A stretch of 64,000 nt of DNA from Prorocentrum cordatum (Eukaryota; Sar; Dinophyceae; Prorocentrales; Prorocentraceae), in assembly GCA_963575745.1 (NCBI GenBank), contig CAUYUJ010018862.1, positions 1 through 64,000 on the forward strand, written 5' to 3'. Both the position numbers and the translations under genes were made by a program. The notes under the pieces are model-generated. The model did no database searches and was not told where the DNA came from. It was given only the letters and a program-made list of their open reading frames with translations. This document shows positions 21,839-31,700 of the stretch, piece after piece. Position 1 is the stretch's first letter. Each line of letters opens with the position of its first letter.

Positions 21839-21929
21839 TCGCGCCGCTGTACTGGCACGGCAAACTAGACTGAATATCAACATAACTCCTGCACGAGCTG
21901 CGCAAAGATGCATATGACCGATTGCGGTG
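21839..21929 (-). repeat. Shared 3'-flank block, copy 1
   Basis: On the gene strand, GCGCAGCTCGTGCAGGAG then TTGCCGTGCCAGTACAG begin about 28 nt after the transposase stop. The same two words, similarly spaced, follow the ATPase stop at 23,401-23,463. Confidence 0.6.
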
Positions 21930-23156
21930 TCATTGGCAAAGTGTAGACAGCGCTGTCCACGGATCCTGACCACGAGTCCAATACTCGTATTGCGCTGAGC
22001 GCACGGCTGCGGCGAATGCTTTCGTTCCAGGCTTGAGTTCTTGATTTACTTTCAAACGAGACTTGAGAAATTTCCAGCAGGAGTCAATGGATTGAGTGCC
22101 GGCTTTCCTCCATATTGTTTTACCGCCGATCTTATGTTTGACTGTCTTGACGTACTTCGGTTTCAACCAAATGTATTTCTTTTTCTTGCTGTTGTAGACC
22201 CTGCGTTTCTTATGAACAACCTGATCACGGACCGCGCCAGGGATATTCACCTCGCGGTATGCCCGCGCAGAATCGGAGTGAAGCACAACATGTCGATTCT
22301 TGAAGTAAATGCTAGATATAGCTCTCCACTGCTCCTTCGTGATCGGACCTGGCCCAGGAGAACGCGCCAGAGTTGGTCCGTTTGTAGACCTCACGAGAAG
22401 AAGTGTGTTAGGATGCCCGCGCCTCACCATGCCAATCCAGTTCTCCCACACCTGTACTTTGTCACCTGGATGCCGAGGAGGCCGAAGAATCATTTTCCCA
22501 AAGCTCGCTTCATCTACCTCGATATCTGGCCATCTTGACGGTGGCAATTGTTTAGAAGAACCGAAAACCATTGTCTTCTCAATCCTCTGCACGTAAACCT
22601 TTCGAGCCAACTGCAGCAGGCTTCTCGTTTTGGCAACCGACTTCTCAGAATGGCCCGTTAGCTGTGCAGTTGCTGCAACCGAATTTGTAGCCGAAAGACT
22701 CAACAGATTCATCAGCTGCTCCCGTGGAGTTGCCGAGCGTCGTCCAGTGTGGAGCAGGGGGCACTGACTCCACGGCATTGCCCTGCAGCGGCAAGACTTC
22801 TTCGTGCATTTGTGCACAGGGTGTCGCCCATTCGCGCGACTCTGCTCGGGGCCGTACACGCCAACTTTGCATTTACCGCATTTCGTGCCTGTTAAGTCTT
22901 TTGCAAATCCCAGCTTTCGCAAGAATTGTAGAACCTCGTCGTCAGACATCTTCGCAAGATCAATGAGATTCTTTGATGCACGAGGTCGCCCCTTTTTCTT
23001 CAGATTGGCCGATTTAGACATTGTATACGATGCCCGTGTGCGAGCCGAGCGTCTCTGTTTCTGCAAGTGCGCAATTGGCTTTTTCATTATCTGCAATGCC
23101 TTTCTGAACCCATTGCCATCGCGGCCTTTGCCTCGTTTCGGAATAAATCTGCCCAT
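21930..23156 (-). CDS. IS1595/ISXO2-type (Merlin-like) transposase
   Basis: 408 residues, intronless. Order: basic N-terminus (KKPIAHLQKQRRSARTR); a zinc-ribbon-like Cys set (GTKCGKCKVGVYG, then HKCTKKSCRCRAM); a helix-turn-helix region around AATAQLTGHSEKSVAKTRSL; then the RNase-H-fold catalytic domain with IEVDEASFGK (first Asp), VVLHSDSARAYRE (second Asp) and SIDSCWKFLKSRL, where the usual third acidic residue of the family (TIE..W..LK) is Asp. This matches the DDE_Tnp_IS1595 pattern. It would cut and paste a TIR element by DNA transposition. It appears uninterrupted. The ATG lies 28 nt after a spliced-leader-like sequence, and the 3' flank resembles that of the ATPase gene, so both genes may have been mobilised or duplicated together. 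Confidence 0.75.
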   Translation of the reverse strand: MGRFIPKRGKGRDGNGFRKALQIMKKPIAHLQKQRRSARTRASYTMSKSANLKKKGRPRASKNLIDLAKMSDDEVLQFLRKLGFAKDLTGTKCGKCKVGVYGPEQSRANGRHPVHKCTKKSCRCRAMPWSQCPLLHTGRRSATPREQLMNLLSLSATNSVAATAQLTGHSEKSVAKTRSLLQLARKVYVQRIEKTMVFGSSKQLPPSRWPDIEVDEASFGKMILRPPRHPGDKVQVWENWIGMVRRGHPNTLLLVRSTNGPTLARSPGPGPITKEQWRAISSIYFKNRHVVLHSDSARAYREVNIPGAVRDQVVHKKRRVYNSKKKKYIWLKPKYVKTVKHKIGGKTIWRKAGTQSIDSCWKFLKSRLKVNQELKPGTKAFAAAVRSAQYEYWTRGQDPWTALSTLCQ

Positions 23157-23183
23157 CTACGCAATCTGGCGCCCTGCCCAGCG

Positions 23184-23204
23184 TCTGAGCCAAAACGGCA
23201 GCGG
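23184..23204 (-). other. Candidate spliced-leader relic before transposase
   Basis: The coding strand reads CCGCTGCCGTTTTGGCTCAG, matching about 16 of 21 positions of the dinoflagellate leader including the full TTTTGGCTCA core. It ends 28 nt before the ATG. Confidence 0.4.
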
Positions 23205-23400
23205 TGCAAAGGATGAGCGTGACGACGACTGCAGACGCAACACGTAGCAATGCCCCTCCCCCTCTCAGCAGAACTTGCATTTTTCCACTCGGCTAGTGCA
23301 CTCCCACGGCAGAGATCTAGCTCGACTCGTCAGTTACACATGTACTGGTCAAGGCAGACGCACAATCGCAATGATACGATAAAGGATTCGCCTGGATCGC

Positions 23401-23496
23401 GCGTGCCTCTGTACTGGCATGGCAACCCACTACAGACAGATGCGTCTCCTGCACGAGCCGCGTTCCGCTGCAGATGGCGAAGTACTCAGTGCAATG
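23401..23496 (-). repeat. Shared 3'-flank block, copy 2
   Basis: GCGGCTCGTGCAGGAG and TTGCCATGCCAGTACAG about 30 nt after the ATPase stop, corresponding to 21,839-21,902. Weaker similarity may extend to 23,283 (CTAGCCG). Confidence 0.6.
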
Positions 23497-26106
23497 TCAC
23501 TGGCTGGGCTTCCCCACCACGCGCCAGTACGAGCACGCATCAGCTGGGATGTCGCCCACTACACGGCAAAAGTGCAAGCTCCCAAACCACTTCCGTACAA
23601 TGCCATCGTCGAAGATCCACCCAGCCGTCGGGGTTGCGACTACGAGGCCGACTGCATGCCCCATGGCGGAGCCGACAGGGCGGAACGTCGCCACGTAATT
23701 ACCTGGCGGTACCCCAACGGAGGGATGATACGGCACACTCTCTAGACTGTAGCCCAGTGGAGCGATCATGCCTTGAACCTGGCTAATGGAAAACGGGCCA
23801 TCTCTGCAATACTGCAGCGGAACGCCCAGGCTGCGCAGAGCACTGATCAAACATACGTCACGCCACGGGCGCTGCTTGGTGACACCAGTGGCAAACTCTA
23901 GCAACAGAAGGCCAACGCCCTGGGGCGCCTCAGCATCGTCCTCATCGCCAGTTGTGAGGTCAATCTCGGACTGGTGAACGTCGCGTGCCGCTGCCCAGAG
24001 CACCTTCTGCACCTCCAGCAGATCGCTCGGGTCGCCGCAGAAGTTGGGGCTGAGAAGATCGATAGCTTCTCCGTCGTGATCAGCGGCCGCCGAACACAAA
24101 ACCTTCTGCAGCTCGGCGATGTCGGCAGCATCGTCTGTGCACGGAGCGCTCGGCCCGGGCGGTGTGACCCCCGCTGTCGACGATCCAGCAGCTCCTCCAG
24201 CAACGGGGGGATCACCGCCGAGCTCGACCTTCATAGAGGGCACTCTCTCGGTGACTCGGTCATCGTCTCGGCGACCGCAGGCTGCGCCGCTGGGCCGATC
24301 AAAGCGAAACCTCGCCCGCTTGTGCGCGCCTCCCTCTACCTTGGGGATGCGGCAACGCAGGTCATCGTACTGGCCGTCGACACCAGGCCGAATAACAACT
24401 TCTCCCTGCGGAGTGGCTGCCGTAGGGCCAGGCGTCATTCGGCTGAACGCCTGGCGCGTCCGCAGAAACGACGACACAGAGTCGTTGGAGTAGTTCACGA
24501 TGTCCGCCACAGGGACTCCCGAAAATCTCGAGAATAGATTATCGAAGATAGCGGACTCAGCCTGCTCGGCTTCAGCATAACCCTCGTAGCGCTGACATGC
24601 TCCAACTCTGAACAAGGCGTACTCTGCCTTGTGATCTGGCTTCGCCCAGTCACCGCCCTTGCGCAAGCAAACGTCATCAAACCGATGGATAACCATATTC
24701 TCATTCTCACCTGGCAAACGGAGATAGAACCCATGCTGCCCAGCAACGAAGACCACGCACCTCTTCAGGAAAGCCATCAGGAACTGCGGCTTCACAGAAC
24801 CGAAAGAACCGCCGATCATATTGCGCAGCTCGTCGAAGGTGATGCTCGTGCGATCGCCCGCGGGCGGCTCCATGTCCTCGTTGAACAGGTTGCTCAGGAT
24901 TGCTCTGAATGAATTCTTCTTAAACTTAGCAGGACTGTACCGCGTTTTCGTGACCAACCCAGTTTCCCCTGCATTCAGGAAGACAAGAGCCTCCTCGATG
25001 TCCATGGCCAGCAAATCTGGATGGTCGCAGATGTCACCGATCTCAACCTCGCCCGCTCGGTTGCGGAATACTTCAAGATGCTTCCCGACGCGGAAGCCCA
25101 CCTGCTTGGCTTCGCGGTCGTGAGCGCGGATGTTGAAGCGTCCCTGCGCCATGGAGAGAGTTTTGGCCAAGGGCGTTTTACCGAGACCTGGATAACCCAC
25201 CGAGAATAGACCATGGCTCGTCAACAGCGGTATGATAGCTGGGAGAATCGGATCTTGAAGTACATCAACGTAGTCAGAGATAAGCCAGGGGAACCAGCGC
25301 TCGACGTCAGCAGCGTGGGTACCCTTTGATTTGTTATCAGCAGCTTGCTTGATAACACTCTTGGGCCAACCTTTGAGCAGCGCACCCTCCAAGTACGTAT
25401 TCTTCAGAATCCACTCGAGCTGTTCGTTCCCACTGGTCTCGGGACATTCGGCCTCGATCAGCGCCAGGCCCTCGGTGATTTCCTCGGCCGTTGGTTGCCA
25501 TCCCTTATTCGAATCATCACCAGACTTAGCACGCTTAGCAGCCTGATCCTCGATCGCCGCCCAGAACACAGACTTACCTGGTATCCGGTCCAAGATGCTC
25601 TGGATCGTCTTCTTGACTGCCCAGGGGCCAGGGCGGAATACTGGAACGCGTCCGGTTCCCGACAGGAGATTCCGCGCCATGTTGATTGGATAAGGCATCT
25701 CGCTGCTGAAATCATAAATCTTCAAAACGCTCTTCCCTCCGTCGGGTTGATCGCTGATGACAATGCCAACTTTGCAGTGCTCTGGAAGAGGCGAGCGTGG
25801 CGCGATATGCTGGGGTAATCCACCAAGCTGCTTGCCTTTCACGAGTTCCACGACGTTGCTCTCACTGAGGGCCTCCGCTGGGACAACGTTATAATCGAAC
25901 AGGACGCGAGTAGTCTTAACGCTCGACATATCGCGAGTGGCAACTTGCAAGAACTGGTCCATGGACACTGGATCAGAAATGCTGTCCTCTCCATCCTCTG
26001 CACTGTCCGTCACGCGAGGATCCTCTAAGGACTGCAGTCGCCATTGAGCACCGAGGCCATAGTATTTGAAGGCATCGTCGAAAATCTTCTGTGCTGTAGC
26101 GTCCAT
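23497..26106 (-). CDS. AAA+/SF3-like ATPase fused to papain-fold peptidase domain
   Basis: 869 residues in one exon. The ATPase core starts near residue 300 with the Walker A loop VGYPGLGKTPLAKTLS. The acidic stretch LLAMDIEEALVFLNAGET is a Walker B candidate and FRAILSNLFNE a sensor-1/motif-C-like asparagine. Around residues 650-730 two similar segments (DIAELQKVLCSAAAD and DLLEVQKVLWAAARD) form an internal repeat. The last 130 residues look like a C39/papain-like domain: RPWRDVCLISALRSLGVP supplies a Cys nucleophile, MGHAVGLVV a His and WIFDDG an acidic residue. A helicase- or unwindase-type motor joined to a protease-like domain is unusual; whether either is active is unknown. The ATG is 20 nt downstream of a good spliced-leader relic, and the absence of introns fits an origin by retroposition. 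Arg and Pro-Gly-rich linkers occur at about 560-650. Confidence 0.65.
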   Translation of the reverse strand: MDATAQKIFDDAFKYYGLGAQWRLQSLEDPRVTDSAEDGEDSISDPVSMDQFLQVATRDMSSVKTTRVLFDYNVVPAEALSESNVVELVKGKQLGGLPQHIAPRSPLPEHCKVGIVISDQPDGGKSVLKIYDFSSEMPYPINMARNLLSGTGRVPVFRPGPWAVKKTIQSILDRIPGKSVFWAAIEDQAAKRAKSGDDSNKGWQPTAEEITEGLALIEAECPETSGNEQLEWILKNTYLEGALLKGWPKSVIKQAADNKSKGTHAADVERWFPWLISDYVDVLQDPILPAIIPLLTSHGLFSVGYPGLGKTPLAKTLSMAQGRFNIRAHDREAKQVGFRVGKHLEVFRNRAGEVEIGDICDHPDLLAMDIEEALVFLNAGETGLVTKTRYSPAKFKKNSFRAILSNLFNEDMEPPAGDRTSITFDELRNMIGGSFGSVKPQFLMAFLKRCVVFVAGQHGFYLRLPGENENMVIHRFDDVCLRKGGDWAKPDHKAEYALFRVGACQRYEGYAEAEQAESAIFDNLFSRFSGVPVADIVNYSNDSVSSFLRTRQAFSRMTPGPTAATPQGEVVIRPGVDGQYDDLRCRIPKVEGGAHKRARFRFDRPSGAACGRRDDDRVTERVPSMKVELGGDPPVAGGAAGSSTAGVTPPGPSAPCTDDAADIAELQKVLCSAAADHDGEAIDLLSPNFCGDPSDLLEVQKVLWAAARDVHQSEIDLTTGDEDDAEAPQGVGLLLLEFATGVTKQRPWRDVCLISALRSLGVPLQYCRDGPFSISQVQGMIAPLGYSLESVPYHPSVGVPPGNYVATFRPVGSAMGHAVGLVVATPTAGWIFDDGIVRKWFGSLHFCRVVGDIPADACSYWRVVGKPSQ

Positions 26107-26125
26107 GGTAAGAGGATGTATGCAC

Positions 26126-26151
26126 CTTTTGAGCCTAAATGTGAGCTACGC
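26126..26151 (-). other. Spliced-leader relic before the ATPase gene
   Basis: The coding strand reads GCGTAGC, then TCA, then CATTTAGGCTCAA, AAG. Without the 3-nt insertion this equals the dinoflagellate leader CGTAGCCATTTTGGCTCAAG apart from one T-to-A change. It sits 20 nt before the ATG, the distance expected of a short 5' UTR captured in a retroposed cDNA. Confidence 0.6.
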
Positions 26152-26269
26152 AGAATGGTGCTATCAACAACGCTTTACATGTTACCAGATGCATTGAATA
26201 TCTGGGGAAATCAAACGTATCTCAAGAGAGCGTATTCTGATAACCCAAAAACACTCTTACACAGAGCAT

Positions 26270-26830
26270 CCAACGATTGCAAGATTCAAAGATTCAAAGA
26301 TTTTCCAGACACTCCTGGCTCAAAGATTCAAAGATTCAAAGATTCAAAGATTTTCCAGGAACTCTCGGCTTTACCAAAAAACTCACCAACAAATCTTTGA
26401 ATCTTTGAATCTTTGAACCCTGATATTTTCAACGATTCAAAGATTCAAAGATTCAAAGATTCAAAGATTCTCCAGGCACTCCCGATGTTACCCAAAACTC
26501 CCCAGAAAATCTTTGAATCTTTGAATCTTTGAACCCTGGTGTTTTCAAGGATTCAAAGATTCAAAGATTCAAAGATTCAAAGATTTCCAGGCACTCCCGA
26601 CGTTACCCAAAACTCCCCAGAAAATCTTTGAATCTTTGAATCTTTGAATCCTTGAAAACACCAGGGTTCAAAGATTCAAAGATTCAAAGATGTTTGAAGG
26701 GCTTTTGGCAAAACCAGAAATGCCTGAAAAATCTTTGAATCTTTGAATCTTTGAATCTTTGAATCTTCGAATCGGGAGTGCCTGGAAAATCTTTGAATCT
26801 TTGAATCTTTGAATCTTTGAATGTTCAACC
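26270..26830 (+). repeat. ATTCAAAG hairpin repeat cluster
   Basis: Four to five units of about 100-130 bp. Each has TCTTTGAATCTTTGAA, a spacer (CCCTGGTGTTTTCAAGG), the inverse ATTCAAAGATTCAAAG, then CCAGGCACTCCCGA and TTACCCAAAACTCCCC. Arms are complementary, so each unit can fold back; unit orientation flips near 26,690. Confidence 0.9.
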
Positions 26831-26837
26831 CTCTTTT

Positions 26838-26880
26838 TTTGCAAAAGAGGGGGGCCCATAGGGGTGGGCCACGCGTATAT
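26838..26880 (-). repeat. Right inverted edge motif of the island
   Basis: AGGGGGGCCCATAGGGGTGG followed by GCCAC and an outward TATG/TATA microsatellite; inverse of 17,727-17,765. Confidence 0.6.
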
Positions 26881-27060
26881 TTATATGTATACGTATACAT
26901 ATATGTATATGGGTGTATGTATGTATGTATGTATGTATGCATGCATGCATGTATGTATGTATGTATGTATGTATGTATGTATGCATGCATGTATGTGTGT
27001 ATATATGCATGTATATATATAATAGTATATATATATATGCAAAAGTATACACACACATTA
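26880..27060. repeat. (TATG/CATG)n microsatellite
   Basis: TATG, ATGC and TATA units throughout, abutting the island edge motif. Confidence 0.95.
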
Positions 27061-27089
27061 TATATATTTAACACGTGGACAGCAACTGT

Positions 27090-27300
27090 TCAGCACTCTT
27101 ATTTTCATGCGTTTCTGTTGTCTCGTCATGGGGGGGGGAATGGCGCGGAAACGAAAAGGGGGCAGACGGAACGCAAATCCAGAAACAAAAACTACCTTGC
27201 AGAAAGGAGCGTGACACATAACATTTCAGCCTCCCAAAGAGGAGAGAAATATTCGGAACAAACAATACGGACACAAAAGGGGAAGGGTGAAACGGACAAA
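27090..27300. repeat. Dispersed repeat family, partial copy E
   Basis: CATGCGTTTCTGTTGTCTCG, TCATGGGGG, AACGAAAAGG, CATTTCAGCCTCCCAAA in the same order as at 6,877-7,010. Confidence 0.65.
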
Positions 27301-27890
27301 AAGGAAGGAGAGGATGATCAGGATGAGGATGATGAGGAGGATGGGGATGCTGATGGTGATGATGGTGGTGGGGGACAGGAGGAGGATAATGATGAGGAGG
27401 AGGAAGGGGAGGAGTAGGAGTAGGAGTAGGAGTAGGAGTAGGAGTAAGAGTAGGAGTAGGAGTAGGAGTAGGGAGAGGAGGAGGAGGAGGAGGAGGAGGA
27501 GGAGGAGGAGGAGGAGGAGAGGAGGAGGAGGAGGAGGAGGAGGAGAGGAGGAGGAGGAGGAGGAGGAGGAGGAGGAGGAAGGAGGAGGAGGAGGAGGAGG
27601 AGGAGGAGGAGGAGGAGGAGAGGAGGGAGGAGGAGGAGGAGGAGGGAGCAGGAGGAGGAGGAGGAGGAGGAGGAGGAGGGAGGAGGAGGGAGAGGAGAGA
27701 GGAGGAGGAGGAGGAGGAGGAGGAGGAGGAGGAGGGGAGGAGGAGGAGGAGGAGGAGGAGGAGGAGGAGGAGGAGGAGAGGGGGCAGGAGGAAGAGGCGG
27801 AGGAGGGGGAGGGGGAGGAAGAGGAAGGGGAGGGCCAGGGGGAGGAAAAGCAGGACGAGGAGAAGGAAAGGCGGGACGAATGATAATATG
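27300..27890. repeat. (GGA)n with (GGAGTA)n microsatellite
   Basis: GAT/GGA mix to 27,411, GGAGTA hexamers 27,412-27,472, then near-pure GGA to about 27,780 and G/A-rich to 27,880. The region 27,891-28,204 shows no gene. Confidence 0.95.
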
Positions 27891-28204
27891 CAATACTTGT
27901 AGGCCGCTAGAAGAAGAGGAAAAGGAAGAAAAGGAGGAGGAGGAGGAATGGAACGAAAGAGCGAAAGATAATATGAAAAACGACGGACGACTAAGACGAC
28001 AATGACACGCGAGATGTTTAATGTTTTTTTCCTGGGGTCCAAATATATAAGCGACATACCTATACGACCACCCTGCGGGTGACAAGGAGGTTGGGGGGGG
28101 AGGGGGCCAGCAATGGGCAACAGTGGTGATTGTTGTTCTGACGATGCCAGTGGAGATCGTGGCGTTGCAGCACGTGAAACCACGGGACACCGACGGGACA
28201 CCGA

Positions 28205-28725
28205 TGCGACACCGACGGGACACAATTGATTTCACTGTCGATCTCACTAGCCATCCCACTATCGATCCCACTATCGATCTCTTTTTCGATCTCACTCTCG
28301 ATCTCGCTTTCGATCTCGCTCTTCGTCTCACTATCGATTCCAATATCGACCTCGCTATCGATCCCACTCGATCGACACTACCGATCTCACTATCGATATC
28401 ACGATCGATCTCCGTATATATTCTATCTCTCACTATAAATGAACTATCGATCTCACTATCGGTCTCATTATCGATCTCACCATCGATCTCACTATCGACC
28501 TCAATGTCGATCTCACCACGGGACACCACGGGACAACGACGGGACACTGGCGGGACACCAACGGGACACCGGCGGGACACCGGTGGGACACCGCGCGCCA
28601 CCGGTTGCCGGGCGGAGAACATCTTGGTCCAGCCGCGGCCCAGCCACGACGGGACGCCGGCGGGACAGCAGCGGGGCACCAGCGGGACACTGGCGGGACA
28701 CCGCGCGCCACCTGTTGCCTGGCGG
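28205..28725. repeat. Two minisatellites: TCACTATCGATC and GGGACACCGGC
   Basis: 12-bp units (TCGATCTCACTA) from 28,225 to 28,515, flanked and continued by GGGACACCGRCG units (28,185-28,222 and 28,515-28,725). GCGCGCCACCKGTTGCC is repeated at 28,602 and 28,706. Confidence 0.85.
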
Positions 28726-31700
28726 AGAACCTTTCGGTCCAGCCGCGGCCGAGCCACAAGAGAATTTCCTCCCCCGCCCGCGCAACTTCGCCTCGCCCAC
28801 ACGCACGGCACGAATGTGAAACCGAAATCGATTTCCCGGTAGGGGGGCTCTCCGTTCCACTTCGATCTCACCCCCCAACCTCCGATCTCCAACGCGGCAT
28901 CACTCCGATCGGTCCGCTCGTTTACTTGCCAAGTTCATTCCGTCCATGTTTCTTCATCTCCTCTAAATCAGCACTGACATGCAACAACTCATTTTGCGAG
29001 CCCGAGCTTTCCAATATCCCATTGTATGTTTATCCAAAATTGTGCCGACTCCTTCTGGCGTGACCATCCGATCCCGGGGTTAACAGTGCCCACTTCGGCG
29101 TCGCGTCTGGGTAGGCGTGCAAACTCAGGTCCCTGATCGCAGATTATTCGACAAGAGTTGCCCGCGACAGTGGCGACCGTAACTGAATTATACGTCGCGT
29201 TTTTAGAAACTCCGTGGTTGACCCGGAGGGCTCCTGGCATGAATCTGCGCGTCCCATTTATCTTCTCAAACCCTGTCGCGATCTGGGGCGGAACGGGGGT
29301 CCACTTTGCGATGTCGGCCGGGGGTCCCGTAGAGGGCCACCCTTGTGGACCGTGCGTTGTGTGCAAATTCAAGCCTGTGCTGCGCATTATGGGCCCCTTC
29401 ATTTCCTTCTGGGCGATTGAGCCCGCGAAAACGTTTCCGAGCAGCGCCCGCAATGCCGCGGAATATTCCTGTGCAGCCATACAGAAACCGTGGAAGCTCT
29501 TCCGTCCAAGCAATGACACATAAATCGCGTTTGAATGGGAAGATGACATTTGTTCTGTTCAAATCGAAATGGCGCGCACTCGTCGGATGCGGCGTTGTGG
29601 GAGCCGCATCGCCGACATCCGGCGCAAGCAATGGGCTTCGGATTGCTCTTGCTCTGGCTGGGTCTGGGTCCAACTTTCGGCGTGGGTGCTGAATCGTGAC
29701 GGCCGCGAGCTCCGAGCGGACGTGCGATTGATTCAGACATGAAATATTCGAGACATCCTGTTTCGCCGGGCTGACTCATCCATCTGAGCACCTGCTCCAG
29801 AAATATGCCGGCGCATCATCTGAATCCGACGGAAACTCTATATGCGGACTCGTGGGCAAATTTTGGCGTTGCAGCGGGAGGTCGTCTCGCGCGGGCCTCT
29901 GTGGGGATTCGAAAGGGCATCCTGGAATGTGCCGGCGCCAATGACGAGAGTGCAGATTGATATTCCCGCTGCGTGGGCTTCGCAGACGCCAGCCGCGCCG
30001 CTATACTATTGCTTGATCCAGCTGCCCCAGTAGCCTGGGCCATATACCTCGGCTGGGTCGCCCTTTGAATCGTCGCCCGAGCATCTGGCACCCAGTGCCG
30101 ACAGTAAGGACACTCACCCACTTTGTTGGGCATGATCAAAAAATACGAACGGACAGTACAAGAGAGTCATAGCAAGAAACGCGTAACCAAACGCAGTAAG
30201 TTGTAGCCTTGGCCGCGGCGGCTACGGAGCACGTCGAAAGCAGACCTAGAAGTCGTGTTACAATCGTTTCATAATCGCCATGGAATCCAGGACGATAAGA
30301 ATCTATTGACACAACGTACTATTGACACGTTCCGGGGATTTGGGGATTTCTGACAGCCTTTGCGCGGGGTACACTTTGCGTCGAGTATTGTCTACTCTGC
30401 TTGGCGCCGCTGGTCGGTCACCTATTCGCAATCGAGTAGTCGCCCGTATGGGGGGTATATTTGGCACTTGCCGATCCCCCTTTTCGTTGCCGAGCGCTGG
30501 GGGGGCGATGGCGTGCCGTCCTGTCGCCCGCCGCCGCGCCCTGCGCGCCTCGGCGGGTCTCTAAAGACCTGGTGCTGCAGATCGCGCGCGGCCCTGGACA
30601 ATTTTCGGGGGCAGAACTGAAAAGTCCGGGGGCGTTTTTGAAAATGCCAGGCCCGCGGTTTGAAAGATCCCAGAATCGGTGTTGAAAAATTCGGGGCTCG
30701 ATTTTGCCAAATTCTGGAATCAATTGCGAAAACTTACCGATTTCAGAATCCTTCAGAAGTCCTGCGCGGCGGACGCATTCCACCCCAAAAAACATTTGTT
30801 GGTAATCTAACAAAGCCTTCTGGACTCATTTTTGAAAATTTCCGGAACCGCTTGCGCCGAAAAGCCGGAGGCGTGTTGTCGGAACATTCTACAATCCGGA
30901 AATAATTTCCGGGTGGTCCGACAGGCGCGGCGCGCTGATTCACGCGGCGCGCCGCGTGCGATTGGGCGCGGCACGCGCCGCGCCCTGCGCCCACGAACAT
31001 CACTCGAAGGGGTTGCCTCGAAAATCGCGCCACGGCAGCTGCGACTCACGGAATCCCCAAGAGCAAAACAAACTACAGCTTGGATTCTCCGAGGGCGTTC
31101 CAATGCGCGAAAAACCCACCGCGCACATCACGCAAAGAACCTGCGCGACGGAATGCGCTCGACCATTCGTCCCTGGAGCCCGCGCGGAAAAACGGGAAAA
31201 CGTGAAAATCTTGAAAACTATCAATATCAATACTTCATGCTCCTCTGAAAATCACCAGAAAATCATCAGAGAACCGCCCCACATACATCCCAATATCCTC
31301 ATGGACTCCTGTCAGGATCGTTCCGAAATCGTCCCGGAATCGTCCCCGAAATTCTTTTGGAATCGTCGCGGATACGTCCTGGGGTCGTCCCGGGATCGCT
31401 CCATAACGTCCTGGGATCGTCCTGGTCCTGTCAGAATCCATCCAGAATCGCGCTTTCAGAATCCTCTCATAATGCTCCATGGATCTTTAAAACTCTTTAC
31501 AGCATCGTCTCGACATTCTCTGTAGAGAGAGTCCGTGCAGCGCCCGCCAAATAATCGAGACTGGCCCCCAGCTTGTAAACCTTCTTAAGATCCTTTAGAG
31601 CGTGTGGTCAAGAGAAAACGTTGACTTGCCGTAGGTTCAAGACGCCGAGGCTTTCTGTAACTCGTGCAATTGCGTGCTCCCCCCTCGGAACATTGGTCGC

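Larger units (their letters stand above)
17727..26880. mobile_element. Putative 9.15-kb mobile island
   Basis: The edges carry an inverted motif (GTGGCCC[T/A]CCCCTATGGG then CCCCCCT) at 17,736-17,759 and 26,844-26,872, each with a TATG microsatellite on its outer side. Inside, all three genes read leftward and are intronless, and base composition shifts to AT-rich between 17.76 and 21.6 kb. Cargo: a tentative thymine-modification-related protein, an IS1595/ISXO2-type transposase and an AAA+ ATPase with a peptidase domain. Two related ATTCAAAG hairpin blocks (20,384 and 26,368) lie within in direct orientation. Against a single transposon: no target duplication was identified, a looser GGCC palindrome next to a TATG run also occurs at 13,600, and gene compositions differ. 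Confidence 0.4.

Noticed and set aside
26880-27060. Telomere-like or centromere-like repeat
   Set aside because: It is a simple TATG/CATG microsatellite; no TTTAGGG-type telomere units are present.
28989-29549. 186-codon minus-strand frame
   Set aside because: Normal-looking composition but no motif, no splice signal pair and a competing plus-strand frame over the same interval; too weak to call.
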